Part shown: positions 1 through 8,621 of the stretch, in pieces
Position numbering within the stretch: the first letter of the stretch is position 1
Layout of the letters: every line of letters starts with the position of its first letter
NCBI GenBank assembly: GCA_043757265.1
Contig: JAYUQP010000018.1
Coordinates: 1 to 64,000, forward strand
Origin: JANPLN01 sp043757265
GTDB lineage: Bacteria; Bdellovibrionota; Bdellovibrionia; Bdellovibrionales; JAGQZY01
Direction: 5' to 3'
Length of the DNA stretch: 64,000 nt
Made by a program: the position numbers and the translations under genes
Notes under the pieces: generated by a model
What the model was told of the DNA's origin: nothing
The model's input: the letters and a program-made list of their open reading frames with translations, nothing else
The model's database searches: none

Positions 1-621
1 ACGCACGCTTTCCTCGATGCTACGAGCTCCAGAAAACACATCACTTTCGTTTTGTGCTGGACGGTACACACCGCTTTCATCTTTGCTTAAACGCACAGAT
101 GTGATGGCTGTCACGATGCCTCTTCGTAAATTTCCGTCAGTAAACTGATCGCCTGTTGTTTCTATGTATAAAAGAACATCATTACAATCATCTTCGATAC
201 ACACAACGCGACCAACGCCGTTCACTTTAACTTGTCCAGCTATAAGGTCTGCTTCGCGAAATGGCGGTACATTGATTTGTCGAGGCGTACAGTTTTCTGA
301 CGAACGGTCTAAAACTGCTACCTGCATAGAAAGCATTCCAGGAACTGTTGTATTTTCTGTTTGCATTGGGGAAAACTGGGCTTGCACGCCTTGCGTGCTT
401 GATTTTAATTCTAGGCTTTCTTCTGAACCACTGAGCCGAGAAAATGTTTCGTCGCTTTGAAGCATTTCAATAGCCACTTCTTCGGACGTTGGGCCTTCTC
501 CGCCACCGCCTGCGGTCCCACCCGAAGATCCACCGGTTACTGGGCGATATGAATCTTTGTTTGAGCACGCTGCCATTGCCAAAGATATGCACGCTAAAGT
601 TATCATTAATTGCTGTTTCAT
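1..621 (-). CDS. Exported lipoprotein-like protein, C-terminus cut by window edge
   Basis: This open frame begins at an ATG at 621 and stays open for 207 codons to the left edge, so the C-terminus is missing. A strong Shine-Dalgarno sequence (GGGAGGA) lies about 6 nt upstream, which supports the start. Residues 1-19 form a signal sequence (MKQQLMITLACISLAMAAC) whose Cys19 could be the lipidated residue, although the -3 position is Met rather than Leu. A Gly/Ser-rich linker follows at about residues 30-43. The mature part has paired cysteines (ENC, VVC, DDC) and no family I recognise. It follows another exported lipoprotein on the same strand, separated by a hairpin terminator. Function unknown; envelope location is inferred. 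Confidence 0.8.
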   Translation of the reverse strand, partial: MKQQLMITLACISLAMAACSNKDSYRPVTGGSSGGTAGGGGEGPTSEEVAIEMLQSDETFSRLSGSEESLELKSSTQGVQAQFSPMQTENTTVPGMLSMQVAVLDRSSENCTPRQINVPPFREADLIAGQVKVNGVGRVVCIEDDCNDVLLYIETTGDQFTDGNLRRGIVTAITSVRLSKDESGVYRPAQNESDVFSGARSIEESVR

Positions 622-723
622 TTTCTATCCTCCCAGATAATCCAATGTGTTTTAACTTATGTCCGAAACACTAAAGAGCAAACGACAGGCCACTTCAAAT
701 ACGATAAAATCAGGGAGAAATGC

Positions 724-748
724 AAAAGAGCCCTTGAAGGGCTCTTTT
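724..748 (-). terminator. Rho-independent terminator
   Basis: A 12-base arm AAAAGAGCCCTT is followed almost directly by its complement AAGGGCTCTTTT, so a 10-bp stem with a small loop and flanking A/T runs can form on either strand. It lies 57 nt after the stop of the minus-strand lipoprotein gene ending at 805 and probably ends that transcript before the next gene. Confidence 0.75.
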
Positions 749-804
749 AAAAAAGCAAATTACAATTTTAGTCACTGCCTCAACGGGCTGATGGCAAATT
801 TTAA

Positions 805-1557
805 TTAAAAGAATCCGTTGCCCGTATAACCGTAAGGTCGTTCATGATAGTCGTCAGTGTCGTACAAGCTCGTTGGATCGATCATAAAGATCACATCCGC
901 TGCCGACTGGATTGTCTGTACTGGTTTTAAACAATACTGAAAATCATTGGCGTAATCAGGAACCTGTAAAAATGCATCGTTTTCCGCAATCGTTGGGATA
1001 AAAGCTTCTGTATTTCCATTTTGCGCAATATTTTCTAAGATAACGGGAACTGCGCCACGCACGAGTCCTGATGAGGAAACAACCGAGCTTGGGCTTTGTA
1101 TAATTGTTAAATACAAATGCTCACATCGTTTTGTAGTTTCGTTGAAACGGAAGCATTTTGCTTCTGCAAAGTCTTCGATGATAAACATGTAACCAGGATT
1201 TTTAAAACGGGAGGCGTCGACATCATAGCTTCGGTAGATGGCTTGTGAACAACTGTCCGCCGTTTCGGCGAACGACACTGTGGCCACGATGTCTGCTTTG
1301 GACTTTTCTTCATCCTTGTAGCGAATATCTAAATTAATGCCGATAGTTTCGCGGCGGATAGCTCGGCTGGAAGTGCTGCTGAGAGTTTGGCTCATGTTTG
1401 AAGTTGACCTTTTTAATAGCTCATTAGCACGCGCATTAAATTCTTCGGGAAGAGGATTTGAACCTTGCGGAGCTCTGAACGGAATACCATCTTCTTGATT
1501 TCCGCAACCCATTAAAATGGCGCTTGTTAGTATAAGTATAATTCCATTCTTCAGCAC
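805..1557 (-). CDS. Lipoprotein of unknown function
   Basis: The 250-residue product starts with a GTG codon preceded by GGGAGG at 4-5 nt spacing, which decides the start. Residues 1-18 are a signal peptide with the lipobox L-M-G-C (Cys18), so the protein is probably anchored in the outer membrane. The mature chain begins with a low-complexity stretch rich in Ser/Thr (about residues 50-65) and has several cysteines (SC, KC, RC, YC) that could form periplasmic disulfides. I do not recognise a domain. It is followed by a terminator and then another lipoprotein gene; both face away from the cysE-like gene, with a 150-nt gap. Confidence 0.8.
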   Translation of the reverse strand: MLKNGIILILTSAILMGCGNQEDGIPFRAPQGSNPLPEEFNARANELLKRSTSNMSQTLSSTSSRAIRRETIGINLDIRYKDEEKSKADIVATVSFAETADSCSQAIYRSYDVDASRFKNPGYMFIIEDFAEAKCFRFNETTKRCEHLYLTIIQSPSSVVSSSGLVRGAVPVILENIAQNGNTEAFIPTIAENDAFLQVPDYANDFQYCLKPVQTIQSAADVIFMIDPTSLYDTDDYHERPYGYTGNGFF

Positions 1558-1710
1558 AAGGCCTCCCGTAACACCTTGTAGAGCAATCTATGGACCGTTA
1601 TTAATCGATTATATGAGTTTTGAGGGGCGAGGTGACAATTTTGGCTTTACACTTCGAAGCGATTTGCCAGTTGTTCGAGCGGTTTTAGCGTCTTCTTTTT
1701 TAAGTTCTAA

Positions 1711-2205
1711 TTACAGCTCTCGGGCAGGAACGCCGGCAACGGCCACGCCGGGCGGAACGTCCTTTGTCACAACCGAGTTTGCGCCAATCTTGGCATTTTT
1801 GCCGATGGTGATTGAGCCTAAAACCTTAGCCCCGGCTCCTACCATAACTCCGTCTTCGATCGTGGGATGTCGTTTGTTTTGTAACAATGAAACCCCACCT
1901 AGTGTGACGCCGTGATAAATTATACACTCGTTACCAACGATTGCGGTTTCGCCAATGACTATTCCCGCTCCGTGATCAATAAAAAGTTTTTTGCCGATTT
2001 TAGCTCCTGGATGAATTTCTACGAGGGTAATCCACCGGGAAAACTCGCTGATCAGGCGTGCAATAAAGAAAAGATTTAACCTGTAAAAGAAGTGAGCGAT
2101 GCGGTGAAAAAAAATTGCTTTGGGACCTGGGTATAAAAGTAGCACTTCTAGATACGAGCGCGCGGCTGGATCATTCCTGCGATAAACTTTTAAAAACTCG
2201 ATCAT
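1711..2205 (-). CDS. cysE: Serine O-acetyltransferase, short form
   Basis: The product transfers an acetyl group from acetyl-CoA to L-serine, the first step of cysteine synthesis in the cytosol. Of 164 residues, about 1-60 form the helical N-terminal part, with the DPAA motif at 12-15; from about 63 on there are left-handed beta-helix hexapeptide repeats. The active-site segment has DHGAGIVIGET (78-88) and HGVTLGG (98-104), and the fold ends in AGVPA. The chain is shorter than the E. coli enzyme (about 270) and nearer to Bacillus/EpsC forms. It stops right after the last coil, so the C-terminal tail ending in Ile that binds cysteine synthase is missing. The ATG overlaps the stop of the upstream nuclease gene by 4 nt, suggesting translational coupling. 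Confidence 0.88.
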   Translation of the reverse strand: MIEFLKVYRRNDPAARSYLEVLLLYPGPKAIFFHRIAHFFYRLNLFFIARLISEFSRWITLVEIHPGAKIGKKLFIDHGAGIVIGETAIVGNECIIYHGVTLGGVSLLQNKRHPTIEDGVMVGAGAKVLGSITIGKNAKIGANSVVTKDVPPGVAVAGVPAREL

Positions 2206-3161
2206 TCAGACCACTTATTCCCTTTAACATAAAAATTTCTTTCAAAGAGTTGCGAGTACAGAGACCATGGCTCATCCCCTTGTGTCAATGACATCGCGGT
2301 CTGAATAGAATCAATTTTGCTGTCCATTTCGTCGAGCATCCACAGCACGTAGGCCTCTAAAGTTTGTGGAAGTTTCGGCGAGCCGTACTCGTGTTTACCG
2401 TGATGACTTAAAATCATGTGTTTGCATATATCTTTCAATTGCGGAGGAAAGTTGAATATCGATTGAGTTTTCTTTTCGACAAGCTCGCACGCCATTAGCA
2501 TGTGACCTAGAAGACGGCCGCGGTCCGTGTAACGAATACCAGTCTCGTCGATTTTTAGTTCCCATATTTTTCCAATGTCATGAAATATGGCTCCAAAAAT
2601 TAAAAGATCTAAATTAAGCTGTGGATAATTTTTGCAGATAAGCTGCGCCAATTTTACAATAGACAGTATGTGTTCGAGCAGGCCACCAAATTTCGCGTGG
2701 TGAATAGATTTTGCGGCCGGGGCCACCAGTAGCAGAGGCTTTATTGTGGGATCTCCAAGCACGCCTAAGATCAAGGTTTTCAGTGCCACGCTTTCCACTG
2801 TCTCCGCAATTTTCATAAGCTCAAGGTACGCTTCCTCGGGATGGACTTTTGAAGACTGAATATAATCTTTAAGATCAACTTCTCCCTCGAAACGTTCGAT
2901 TTTATGAATGACGATTTGTTTTCGGTTTTGGTAAAGTTGAACCACACCTTTGACCAAGATAATATCCCCGGATTCAAACTGTCCGCCGATCTGATCCACA
3001 TTGTCCCAGGCCTTTGCGTCCACATCGCCAGTTGAGTCACTCAGCAAAAAGCTCATGTAGCTTTTGCCTTTTTTATCCTTGAGAAGCGTTTTACCTTTGG
3101 CGAGAAACAGCGATTGAACGTTTTGTTTGTCTTGAAGCTGGGATATGAAGATCTTTTCCAT
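2202..3161 (-). CDS. YhaM-like 3'-5' exoribonuclease (OB fold plus HD domain)
   Basis: The 319-residue protein has an N-terminal OB-fold nucleic-acid-binding region (about 15-95, with DVDAKAWDN) and a C-terminal HD phosphohydrolase domain. HD ligands are visible at LLEH (His164), HDIGK (His194-Asp195) and the later SHHGKHEYGSP segment. This layout matches the YhaM/CBF1 family of 3'-5' exonucleases that trim RNA and sometimes DNA. I chose the ATG at 3161 because the OB fold starts there; a longer frame to 3236 has no better start and runs into a hairpin region. There is no clear Shine-Dalgarno sequence; the 13-nt palindrome GGTACTTGGTACC ends 7 nt before the ATG. It forms an operon with the cysE-like gene. 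Confidence 0.85.
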   Translation of the reverse strand: MEKIFISQLQDKQNVQSLFLAKGKTLLKDKKGKSYMSFLLSDSTGDVDAKAWDNVDQIGGQFESGDIILVKGVVQLYQNRKQIVIHKIERFEGEVDLKDYIQSSKVHPEEAYLELMKIAETVESVALKTLILGVLGDPTIKPLLLVAPAAKSIHHAKFGGLLEHILSIVKLAQLICKNYPQLNLDLLIFGAIFHDIGKIWELKIDETGIRYTDRGRLLGHMLMACELVEKKTQSIFNFPPQLKDICKHMILSHHGKHEYGSPKLPQTLEAYVLWMLDEMDSKIDSIQTAMSLTQGDEPWSLYSQLFERNFYVKGNKWSE

Positions 3162-3168
3162 AGTTGAA

Positions 3169-3181
3169 GGTACCAAGTACC
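3169..3181. repeat. GGTAC-CAA-GTACC palindrome copy
   Basis: The 13-nt palindrome GGTACCAAGTACC sits just upstream of the YhaM-like start codon. Exact copies of the same palindrome occur at 30345, 30372 and 31754, all intergenic. Confidence 0.7.
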
Positions 3182-3206
3182 GCGAGGCGAGGCAAAGTCC
3201 TAAAGG

Positions 3207-3321
3207 TACGCCGATCCTTTTTGCGACTGAGCGCATTGGAATCCTTTGGCAATCAAAAGTTTATGAAGTGGATTTTTTGATTACGATTCCAATGCGGGCG
3301 GTCGCAAAAAGGATCGGCGTA
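3207..3321. repeat. Long inverted repeat between YhaM-like gene and exported protein gene
   Basis: The arms 3207-3243 and 3285-3321 are complementary at 34 of 37 positions. The loop holds a second nested stem (AATCAAAA at 3251-3258 with TTTTGATT at 3275-3282). It lies between the end of the exported-protein gene (3369) and the start of the nuclease gene (3161), both minus strand, so a transcript crossing it would fold into a very stable structure. A spurious plus-strand frame covers it. Confidence 0.8.
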
Positions 3322-3368
3322 GCTTTTATCGACGTAGCCGTAGTCGGCTTACGTGTGGGCGGTGGATT

Positions 3369-3929
3369 TTATACACAGAGACGGTGCGACCACCGGCCGT
3401 CGCGAATTCGGAAGAATACCATTTTTATTTTCCGTCCGTCTTTTTTTACCAGCAGATAATCCCCACCTAACAGATTAAGGTAGTGACCAGCTTTCGTCAT
3501 CAGCTCGATTCCACTAGAAGAAAAAAGTTTTTGCATTTTGCTTTTCAATTGCACCGCTTGCCCACATCCAAGTCCTAAAGTTTGCGGCCCCAACTCCATG
3601 GCTTTGTACCGACTTACAAAATACAAAGTCGCATCGCCTTCGAGAGCAAAAGGCGACTTAAAATAAATCTTAAAATTCGGCCAAATTTTATCCACATAAC
3701 TTGATAGATCCAAGACCTCTTGCGTGTAGCCAACTCGTAACTTCTGTTCCGCACTCTTCGTGCCCTCAATTGTCACTTCAACATCGAGAAACTCAGCTGA
3801 GTAATCAAAATTTTTAATGCCAAAATCTTTCTGGACTTTTTGAAACAGCTCTGCGGGAATTGGAATGGAGCTTTTTATCATTTCGGCATTTGCAAAAAGT
3901 GCTAGATAATAACTCAGAATCAACATCAT
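3369..3929 (-). CDS. Exported protein of unknown function
   Basis: The 186-residue product starts with a short signal peptide (MMLILSYYLALFANA, cleavage near residue 15). Two adjacent ATG codons give equal start choices. The mature chain alternates hydrophobic and polar residues, has one conserved-looking segment LGLGCGQAVQLKSKM and ends in a basic tail. It resembles the flagellar P-ring assembly protein FlgA in general style (exported, SAF-like beta C-terminus with GQ-V-L), but I cannot confirm this. It starts 7 nt after the stop of the TPR-protein gene, so the two are probably co-transcribed. No enzymatic motif is visible. Confidence 0.75.
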   Translation of the reverse strand: MMLILSYYLALFANAEMIKSSIPIPAELFQKVQKDFGIKNFDYSAEFLDVEVTIEGTKSAEQKLRVGYTQEVLDLSSYVDKIWPNFKIYFKSPFALEGDATLYFVSRYKAMELGPQTLGLGCGQAVQLKSKMQKLFSSSGIELMTKAGHYLNLLGGDYLLVKKDGRKIKMVFFRIRDGRWSHRLCV

Positions 3930-3936
3930 TTTTGTC

Positions 3937-5640
3937 TCACTTTTGTAAGCTGAGTAACGGTATATAGTTTGCCGACTCCTTCAACCCTTTGCCCAAGGCA
4001 TTCATATCATCCTCAGTCATCGCCTGTGCGGTGTATGCATGCAACGGTGAAAGCTTTTGCAAGGAGGGCAATATTTCTTTTAGGCACGAAACATTTTTTA
4101 ATTTAAAGCATACTTTGAAGAGCACCTGAAAATACAGACGATCTTGAACGCCGAGCCTTCGAGCGCTCATCAAAGACTCTTTGGCCTTTTCCAGCTCACC
4201 CACACTCTGCGATACCACAGCACTCGCAATGTGCGCTCTCGGATCCTTGCTGTTTTTGCCAAGCCACATATCTATCGACTGCTGAGCTGCAAGCACGCCC
4301 TGACCCTTATATTTGCAAATAAAATTGAGTAACGACACGCTATCATTTTTAGCAATTTTTAGAAGGTCTTCGCAAACGAAAGCAAAAGATTTCCACTGAA
4401 ATCCCCGCCAATCTACGAGCGGCGAGTGAACATGATCCGTTGTGAGATCCGGGTCTAAGCTAATCGCGTTTTGAATCAGTTTTTGCACCGAGTTTTTATC
4501 GCCGCCAAGTTTAGACATCAAATAAGCGTGGAACAGGTAGATTTCTTGTTGGCTGTCGTAAATTTTATGGGCCACCAGTTGCGACGTGATTTGCTGCGCT
4601 TTGTGCAACGCTGCTTTGTTGTTTTCTTTTCGGTTTTGAAAAAGGTATCCTTCGATCAAATAAAGGGCACCGATATGTGAATAGGGGTTTTTATTAATCG
4701 TTTTTAATAAAACGCCTTCTGCCTCGCGATAACGCCCTTGAGTAAATAGCAGCCAGCCCTTGTTTATCAGCGCAGGTACATATTCGGATTCCGTGTCGGC
4801 TTGCAGAGATTCGTTAAAATGTTTCAATGCTCCTGTGTAGGCTGACTCTCGCTGTTGCAATTCGTAGGAGTAAGAAAGACCAAGCAAATTTTGTCCAAAA
4901 AGAATAGTTTCTTTTTTGTACTGTCCAGCCAAGGCTTTTTCGATGAGGCTTCGAGCATATGCCGTTTGCCCTTCCATCTGAATCAACAAAGGTGCCATTT
5001 CAAAGGCCAAGTCCACATCGCGGGGATTAAGTTGGTGAGCCAAAGTAAAATTTTTCAAAGCATCAGACCAGTGGGCCGTTTTTTTAAAGTTCAAACCTTG
5101 ATCAAAATAAGTAACGAAGTCTGATTTTTTTTCCAGCAAAGGCAACGGGTTTTTTGCAGTATTAAAAAGATACCAACCGCCAACAACCGCCATCACGAGG
5201 AGTATTCCTGCATAAATAAAACGGAGTGGAAAGGTCTCCTCTGGATTTACAGTGTAAATTTGATCAGCTGGTGGTCTCTGTACGCGCGATGAAGACTGAG
5301 GGCCTGGCTGCGGAGTGAGCGTTTCAGCATATGGGGTTTGCGTTGGGCGATCGGGAGTAATATCCATTGTACGTGTGATGGTTCCCTCAGTGCGGGTCAT
5401 AGTGTTTTCGATGACTTCTTCCTGCTTGCGTCGCATTTTTTCGATAGCTGCTACAAACAAGGCCTGCGTTTGCAAGGGACGCCAACGGTCTAAGGGCGAC
5501 ATGGCTTCGTGATGTGGAGAGATTGTTCCCGTCATCAGTTTTGCGATCAACTCATTGAACGAATAGGGACCAGAGATATGTGCGTCGACTTTAATAAGCC
5601 AACACGGATCGGTATCGTTAAAGCGTCGATTGTATTCCAT
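3937..5640 (-). CDS. Membrane protein with GYF-like domain and TPR repeats
   Basis: The 567-residue product has three parts. Residues 13-60 resemble a GYF_2 domain (CWLIKVDAHISGPYSFNELI, then a conserved W-x-P). A Pro/Thr-rich linker runs to about 138 and one membrane helix spans about 141-159. From about 180 to the end there are helical repeats of TPR type (for example ALKNFTLAHQLNPRD and ALINKGWLLFTQGRYREAE). The domain order suggests a cytosolic GYF-like head and periplasmic TPR scaffold, or the reverse. The ATG at 5640 has AGGA about 8 nt upstream and is better than the in-frame GTG at 5643. The gene lies 119 nt after purH on the same strand and directly precedes a small exported protein. 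Confidence 0.8.
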   Translation of the reverse strand: MEYNRRFNDTDPCWLIKVDAHISGPYSFNELIAKLMTGTISPHHEAMSPLDRWRPLQTQALFVAAIEKMRRKQEEVIENTMTRTEGTITRTMDITPDRPTQTPYAETLTPQPGPQSSSRVQRPPADQIYTVNPEETFPLRFIYAGILLVMAVVGGWYLFNTAKNPLPLLEKKSDFVTYFDQGLNFKKTAHWSDALKNFTLAHQLNPRDVDLAFEMAPLLIQMEGQTAYARSLIEKALAGQYKKETILFGQNLLGLSYSYELQQRESAYTGALKHFNESLQADTESEYVPALINKGWLLFTQGRYREAEGVLLKTINKNPYSHIGALYLIEGYLFQNRKENNKAALHKAQQITSQLVAHKIYDSQQEIYLFHAYLMSKLGGDKNSVQKLIQNAISLDPDLTTDHVHSPLVDWRGFQWKSFAFVCEDLLKIAKNDSVSLLNFICKYKGQGVLAAQQSIDMWLGKNSKDPRAHIASAVVSQSVGELEKAKESLMSARRLGVQDRLYFQVLFKVCFKLKNVSCLKEILPSLQKLSPLHAYTAQAMTEDDMNALGKGLKESANYIPLLSLQK

Positions 5641-5762
5641 CACGTTGTCCTATTTGCTGTCCCAAAACTAATCACAGAAGAAAATACTACTTAAATCTTA
5701 GGCGGACCCCACTGATTAGTAAAGCATTAGGGTGACGGTAGGGCGATAAAGCCCCTTGTTTA

Positions 5763-7289
5763 CTAATGGCGAAAGTGTCGCTGCCCGGTTAAGACCATTT
5801 GCAGTCCTAGTTCCTGCGCCTTTGCGATCACTTCGGGATCCTTGATAGATCCGCCGGGCTGCACAATCCAGCGCACCCCGTTCTGTGCCGCGATCTCGAC
5901 GGAATCTGGGAATGGAAAAAAGGCATCACTCGCTAAGATTAAATTTTTGCGACTCGGGTGATAGGCCTGTGCACGACCGAGCGCCTGGCGAACAGCATCC
6001 ACACGATTTACCTGACCCATTCCTAGTCCCAAAGTTTGGCCACCCTGACAAACGCTGATCGCGTTGCTTTTCAAAGAGGCACAAGTTTTCCACGCAAAAA
6101 TCAAATCGCTTATCATGCTCTCCGAAGGCTTTTCGCCAACAAAAGACCATTTCGCAATATCATGGCTGACGCAATCGGTGTCCTGCACGAGTAAGCCACC
6201 ATCCACACCCTTGATGTCATGGGAGGCCGAAAAACTCATCATCTCTTTCCAAGCCAACACGCGTAGATTTTTTTTCTCGGCAAAAACTTCGAGCGCTTCA
6301 GAACTCACCTCAGGAGCTATCACACACTCCAAAAATATTTCGTTGAGCTGTTGGGCGTGCTGTTTGGTCAAAGAAAAATTACATGCGACGATAGCGCCAA
6401 AAACGCTGATTGGATCGGCTTTTAAACACTTTTCCAGAGCTAAATCGGTGTCTGTGTCGCTGGCCACCGCACACGGATTGTTGTGCTTTATTGCAACAGA
6501 CGTTGGTTCGGTAAACATTCGTACGGTGTTACAAGCCGCCTGCAAATCGAGAATATTATTGTAAGATAGCGCCTTTCCTTGCATCACCGTGGCCCTATGC
6601 AATCCGGTGTCTTGCGAGCGATACCACTTGGCGGACTGGTGTGGATTTTCGCCGTAGCGTAAGCTGGAAAAAATATCCCCTTTTATTAAAAATGGTGCAC
6701 TGGTCTCGCGGTCCTGACCCATCTCTTCGTAAAAGTTTTGTGCAATCATCTGATCGTAGGTGGAAGTCCACTGAAACACCTTGGCTGCGAGGTATTTGCG
6801 GTCTTCAAAGGTAAGCTGTCCATCTTTACGCGCAATCCAAGCGTAGTCACCGGGATCACAAACAACACAGATATTTTCGAAGTTTTTAGCAGCCGCTCGA
6901 AGCATTGATGGACCGCCCACATCAATAAACTCGATCAGCTCTTTTCCTGACTCGCCATTTTTTTTTGCTTGTTCAAATGGGTACAAGTTCACCACAACAA
7001 GATCAAATGGCAGCACTTCGTAGCGAGTTAACAAATCCAAATCGTCTTCGAGACTTGGACGATATAAAAGTCCCATGTGAACTTTCGGATGCAGTGTTTT
7101 AACCCGTCCATCCATACACTCGGGAAAACCGGTGTAGTCCGAGACATCTGTGACAGTCAGTCCTGCTTCGCGAAGGGTTTTAGCAGTGCCTCCCGAAGAT
7201 ATGACCTTGGCGCCGTTTTCCGTAAATGGAGAAAGAAAAGGCACGAGGCCGGTTTTATCCGAAACGCTTGTTAAAATTCTTTGAAACAT
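5763..7289 (-). CDS. purH: Bifunctional AICAR formyltransferase / IMP cyclohydrolase
   Basis: PurH carries out the last two steps of purine synthesis: formylation of AICAR with 10-formyl-tetrahydrofolate, then ring closure to IMP. The 508 residues match the family length. The IMP cyclohydrolase part (about 1-190) shows SVSDKTGL, SSGGTAKTL and GRVKTLHPKVHMGLLYR. The formyltransferase part has RYGENPHQ (211-218) and the catalytic KHNNPC (268-273). It starts 6 nt after the MCE-protein gene, so it is the last member of the sensor-alr-mla operon on this strand. The link between purine synthesis and lipid transport looks like operon neighbourhood only. Confidence 0.97.
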   Translation of the reverse strand: MFQRILTSVSDKTGLVPFLSPFTENGAKVISSGGTAKTLREAGLTVTDVSDYTGFPECMDGRVKTLHPKVHMGLLYRPSLEDDLDLLTRYEVLPFDLVVVNLYPFEQAKKNGESGKELIEFIDVGGPSMLRAAAKNFENICVVCDPGDYAWIARKDGQLTFEDRKYLAAKVFQWTSTYDQMIAQNFYEEMGQDRETSAPFLIKGDIFSSLRYGENPHQSAKWYRSQDTGLHRATVMQGKALSYNNILDLQAACNTVRMFTEPTSVAIKHNNPCAVASDTDTDLALEKCLKADPISVFGAIVACNFSLTKQHAQQLNEIFLECVIAPEVSSEALEVFAEKKNLRVLAWKEMMSFSASHDIKGVDGGLLVQDTDCVSHDIAKWSFVGEKPSESMISDLIFAWKTCASLKSNAISVCQGGQTLGLGMGQVNRVDAVRQALGRAQAYHPSRKNLILASDAFFPFPDSVEIAAQNGVRWIVQPGGSIKDPEVIAKAQELGLQMVLTGQRHFRH

Positions 7290-7295
7290 ATTTTT

Positions 7296-8621
7296 TTATA
7301 GATTCACTCTCGACAGGAGACCTTTTAGATCGTCGCTCGACAAGAAAACACCCGCTCCGAAAAACACAGAGCGCTTGCGCTCGTTGAGCATATCCTCACC
7401 ACCGCCTTGAACGAAAACACCTTTCATAATGTTATACCGTACATACGGCCGCAGCTTCATATCGTCGTTTTCATCGTCTCTGGCACCAAAATCAAACGCA
7501 TCAAGTGCAATTTTCAAACGCTTTCGAAGCAGCGTATATTCCACGCTCACGCCACCGGTGCTTTCAATCATCCCACCCTTGATGGCAAAATCATAAAAGT
7601 TCTTACCAAAAAGAGCTGTGAAACGATACTTATTTTCATAAACGATTTGCGTGTTGGTGACGGTGGGGGCTCCAGGGGCTACAGTGACCGTAGAGGTAGT
7701 AATTTCCTTTAAGCCGATGGGCGTCGAAACCAATCCGACTTCGTAAAATCGATCCATTCCCGTTCGAACGTTTGCTCCCAAATAAGACCTAAAGCCATCT
7801 TGGTCGGGAATCGAGTTAGTATGGGCTTCCACACTGATATCCGTTTTCATTGTCAAATCTGAAAAATAGCCAAATGTTTCAATGGTTGAGTCTAAAGAAT
7901 CGCCCATATTTTCATCGTTGATAAGGCGACCGATGGGTCCCTGGCCTTCGTTGATTTTTGTTGTGATGGATTCAACACTTACCATCGCGCGATCAATCCG
8001 CGCCATGGCGCTTTTCATGGTGCTGAGTATTTCCCCCACTTCACCTTTTTTCTCCCGCACCAACTGCGCAAGATCTCCAGTCAAGTTTTCGATGTTTTTT
8101 ATAATTTTTCCCATTGGTTTGCTGTCATCACCTTCGGTGGCGTCGCGAAGGTTGTCGACAACCACAGTCAATGAGTTGGTCACTTTGCTTACTTGTGAGA
8201 TGAGTTTTTCTAAGCTTGCAGAATCTTCAACGCCGGCGATTCTATCACCCGATTGTAATACAGGATCATTGGCATCACCCGGTACGATTTCAATATGTTT
8301 ATCTCCCAAAATTCCATTGGGACGGACTTGAACTTTTGAAGATGTCGTTAAGCGAACATTGGCCTGAACCACAACATCAATGCGGGCCTGCCCGTCGTCG
8401 GCAAGACCGATCTGTTTGATCACTCCCATGCGAATTCCTGCCACATGCACTGGGCCGTTTTTAATGAGTCCCGCCGCATTTTCCAGCGTGAACCAAAGTT
8501 TCTTGCCACCCATGAAGCCCGCGCTTTCGCTGACCTGTACCGACATCGCACCAATAATGCATGCGACAACAATCACTAACAAACCAACTTTGAATTCAGG
8601 AGTTTTAAATAAAGGGTTCAC
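7296..8621 (-). CDS. mlaD: MCE-family lipid transport protein (MlaD-like) with barrel-like C-terminal domain
   Basis: MlaD proteins sit on the inner membrane, project an MCE ring into the periplasm and pass phospholipids between membranes. Here residues about 12-32 form the membrane anchor and 37-120 the MCE domain (GLIKNGPVHVAGIRMGVI, later GILGDKHIEI). A long helical part to about 240 follows. Unusually, residues about 250-441 look like antiparallel beta strands of an outer-membrane type domain (aromatic-alternating segments such as YRFTALFGKNFYDFAIKGG). The chain is 441 residues against about 180 for E. coli MlaD. The ATG overlaps the mlaF stop by 4 nt, typical of an MlaEFD operon. Confidence 0.88.
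   Translation of the reverse strand: MNPLFKTPEFKVGLLVIVVACIIGAMSVQVSESAGFMGGKKLWFTLENAAGLIKNGPVHVAGIRMGVIKQIGLADDGQARIDVVVQANVRLTTSSKVQVRPNGILGDKHIEIVPGDANDPVLQSGDRIAGVEDSASLEKLISQVSKVTNSLTVVVDNLRDATEGDDSKPMGKIIKNIENLTGDLAQLVREKKGEVGEILSTMKSAMARIDRAMVSVESITTKINEGQGPIGRLINDENMGDSLDSTIETFGYFSDLTMKTDISVEAHTNSIPDQDGFRSYLGANVRTGMDRFYEVGLVSTPIGLKEITTSTVTVAPGAPTVTNTQIVYENKYRFTALFGKNFYDFAIKGGMIESTGGVSVEYTLLRKRLKIALDAFDFGARDDENDDMKLRPYVRYNIMKGVFVQGGGEDMLNERKRSVFFGAGVFLSSDDLKGLLSRVNL

Noticed and set aside
164..460. Open frame on the plus strand at the left edge.
   Set aside because: It lies opposite a longer minus-strand frame with ATG, strong ribosome binding site and signal peptide (1-621), and has no initiation signal of its own.
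1517..1915. 132-codon plus-strand frame.
   Set aside because: It runs across the gap between two genes and the antisense strand of cysE; the cysE motifs are on the other strand.
3145..3459. 104-codon plus-strand frame.
   Set aside because: It passes through the inverted repeat at 3207-3321 and the antisense of the exported-protein gene; no ribosome binding site.
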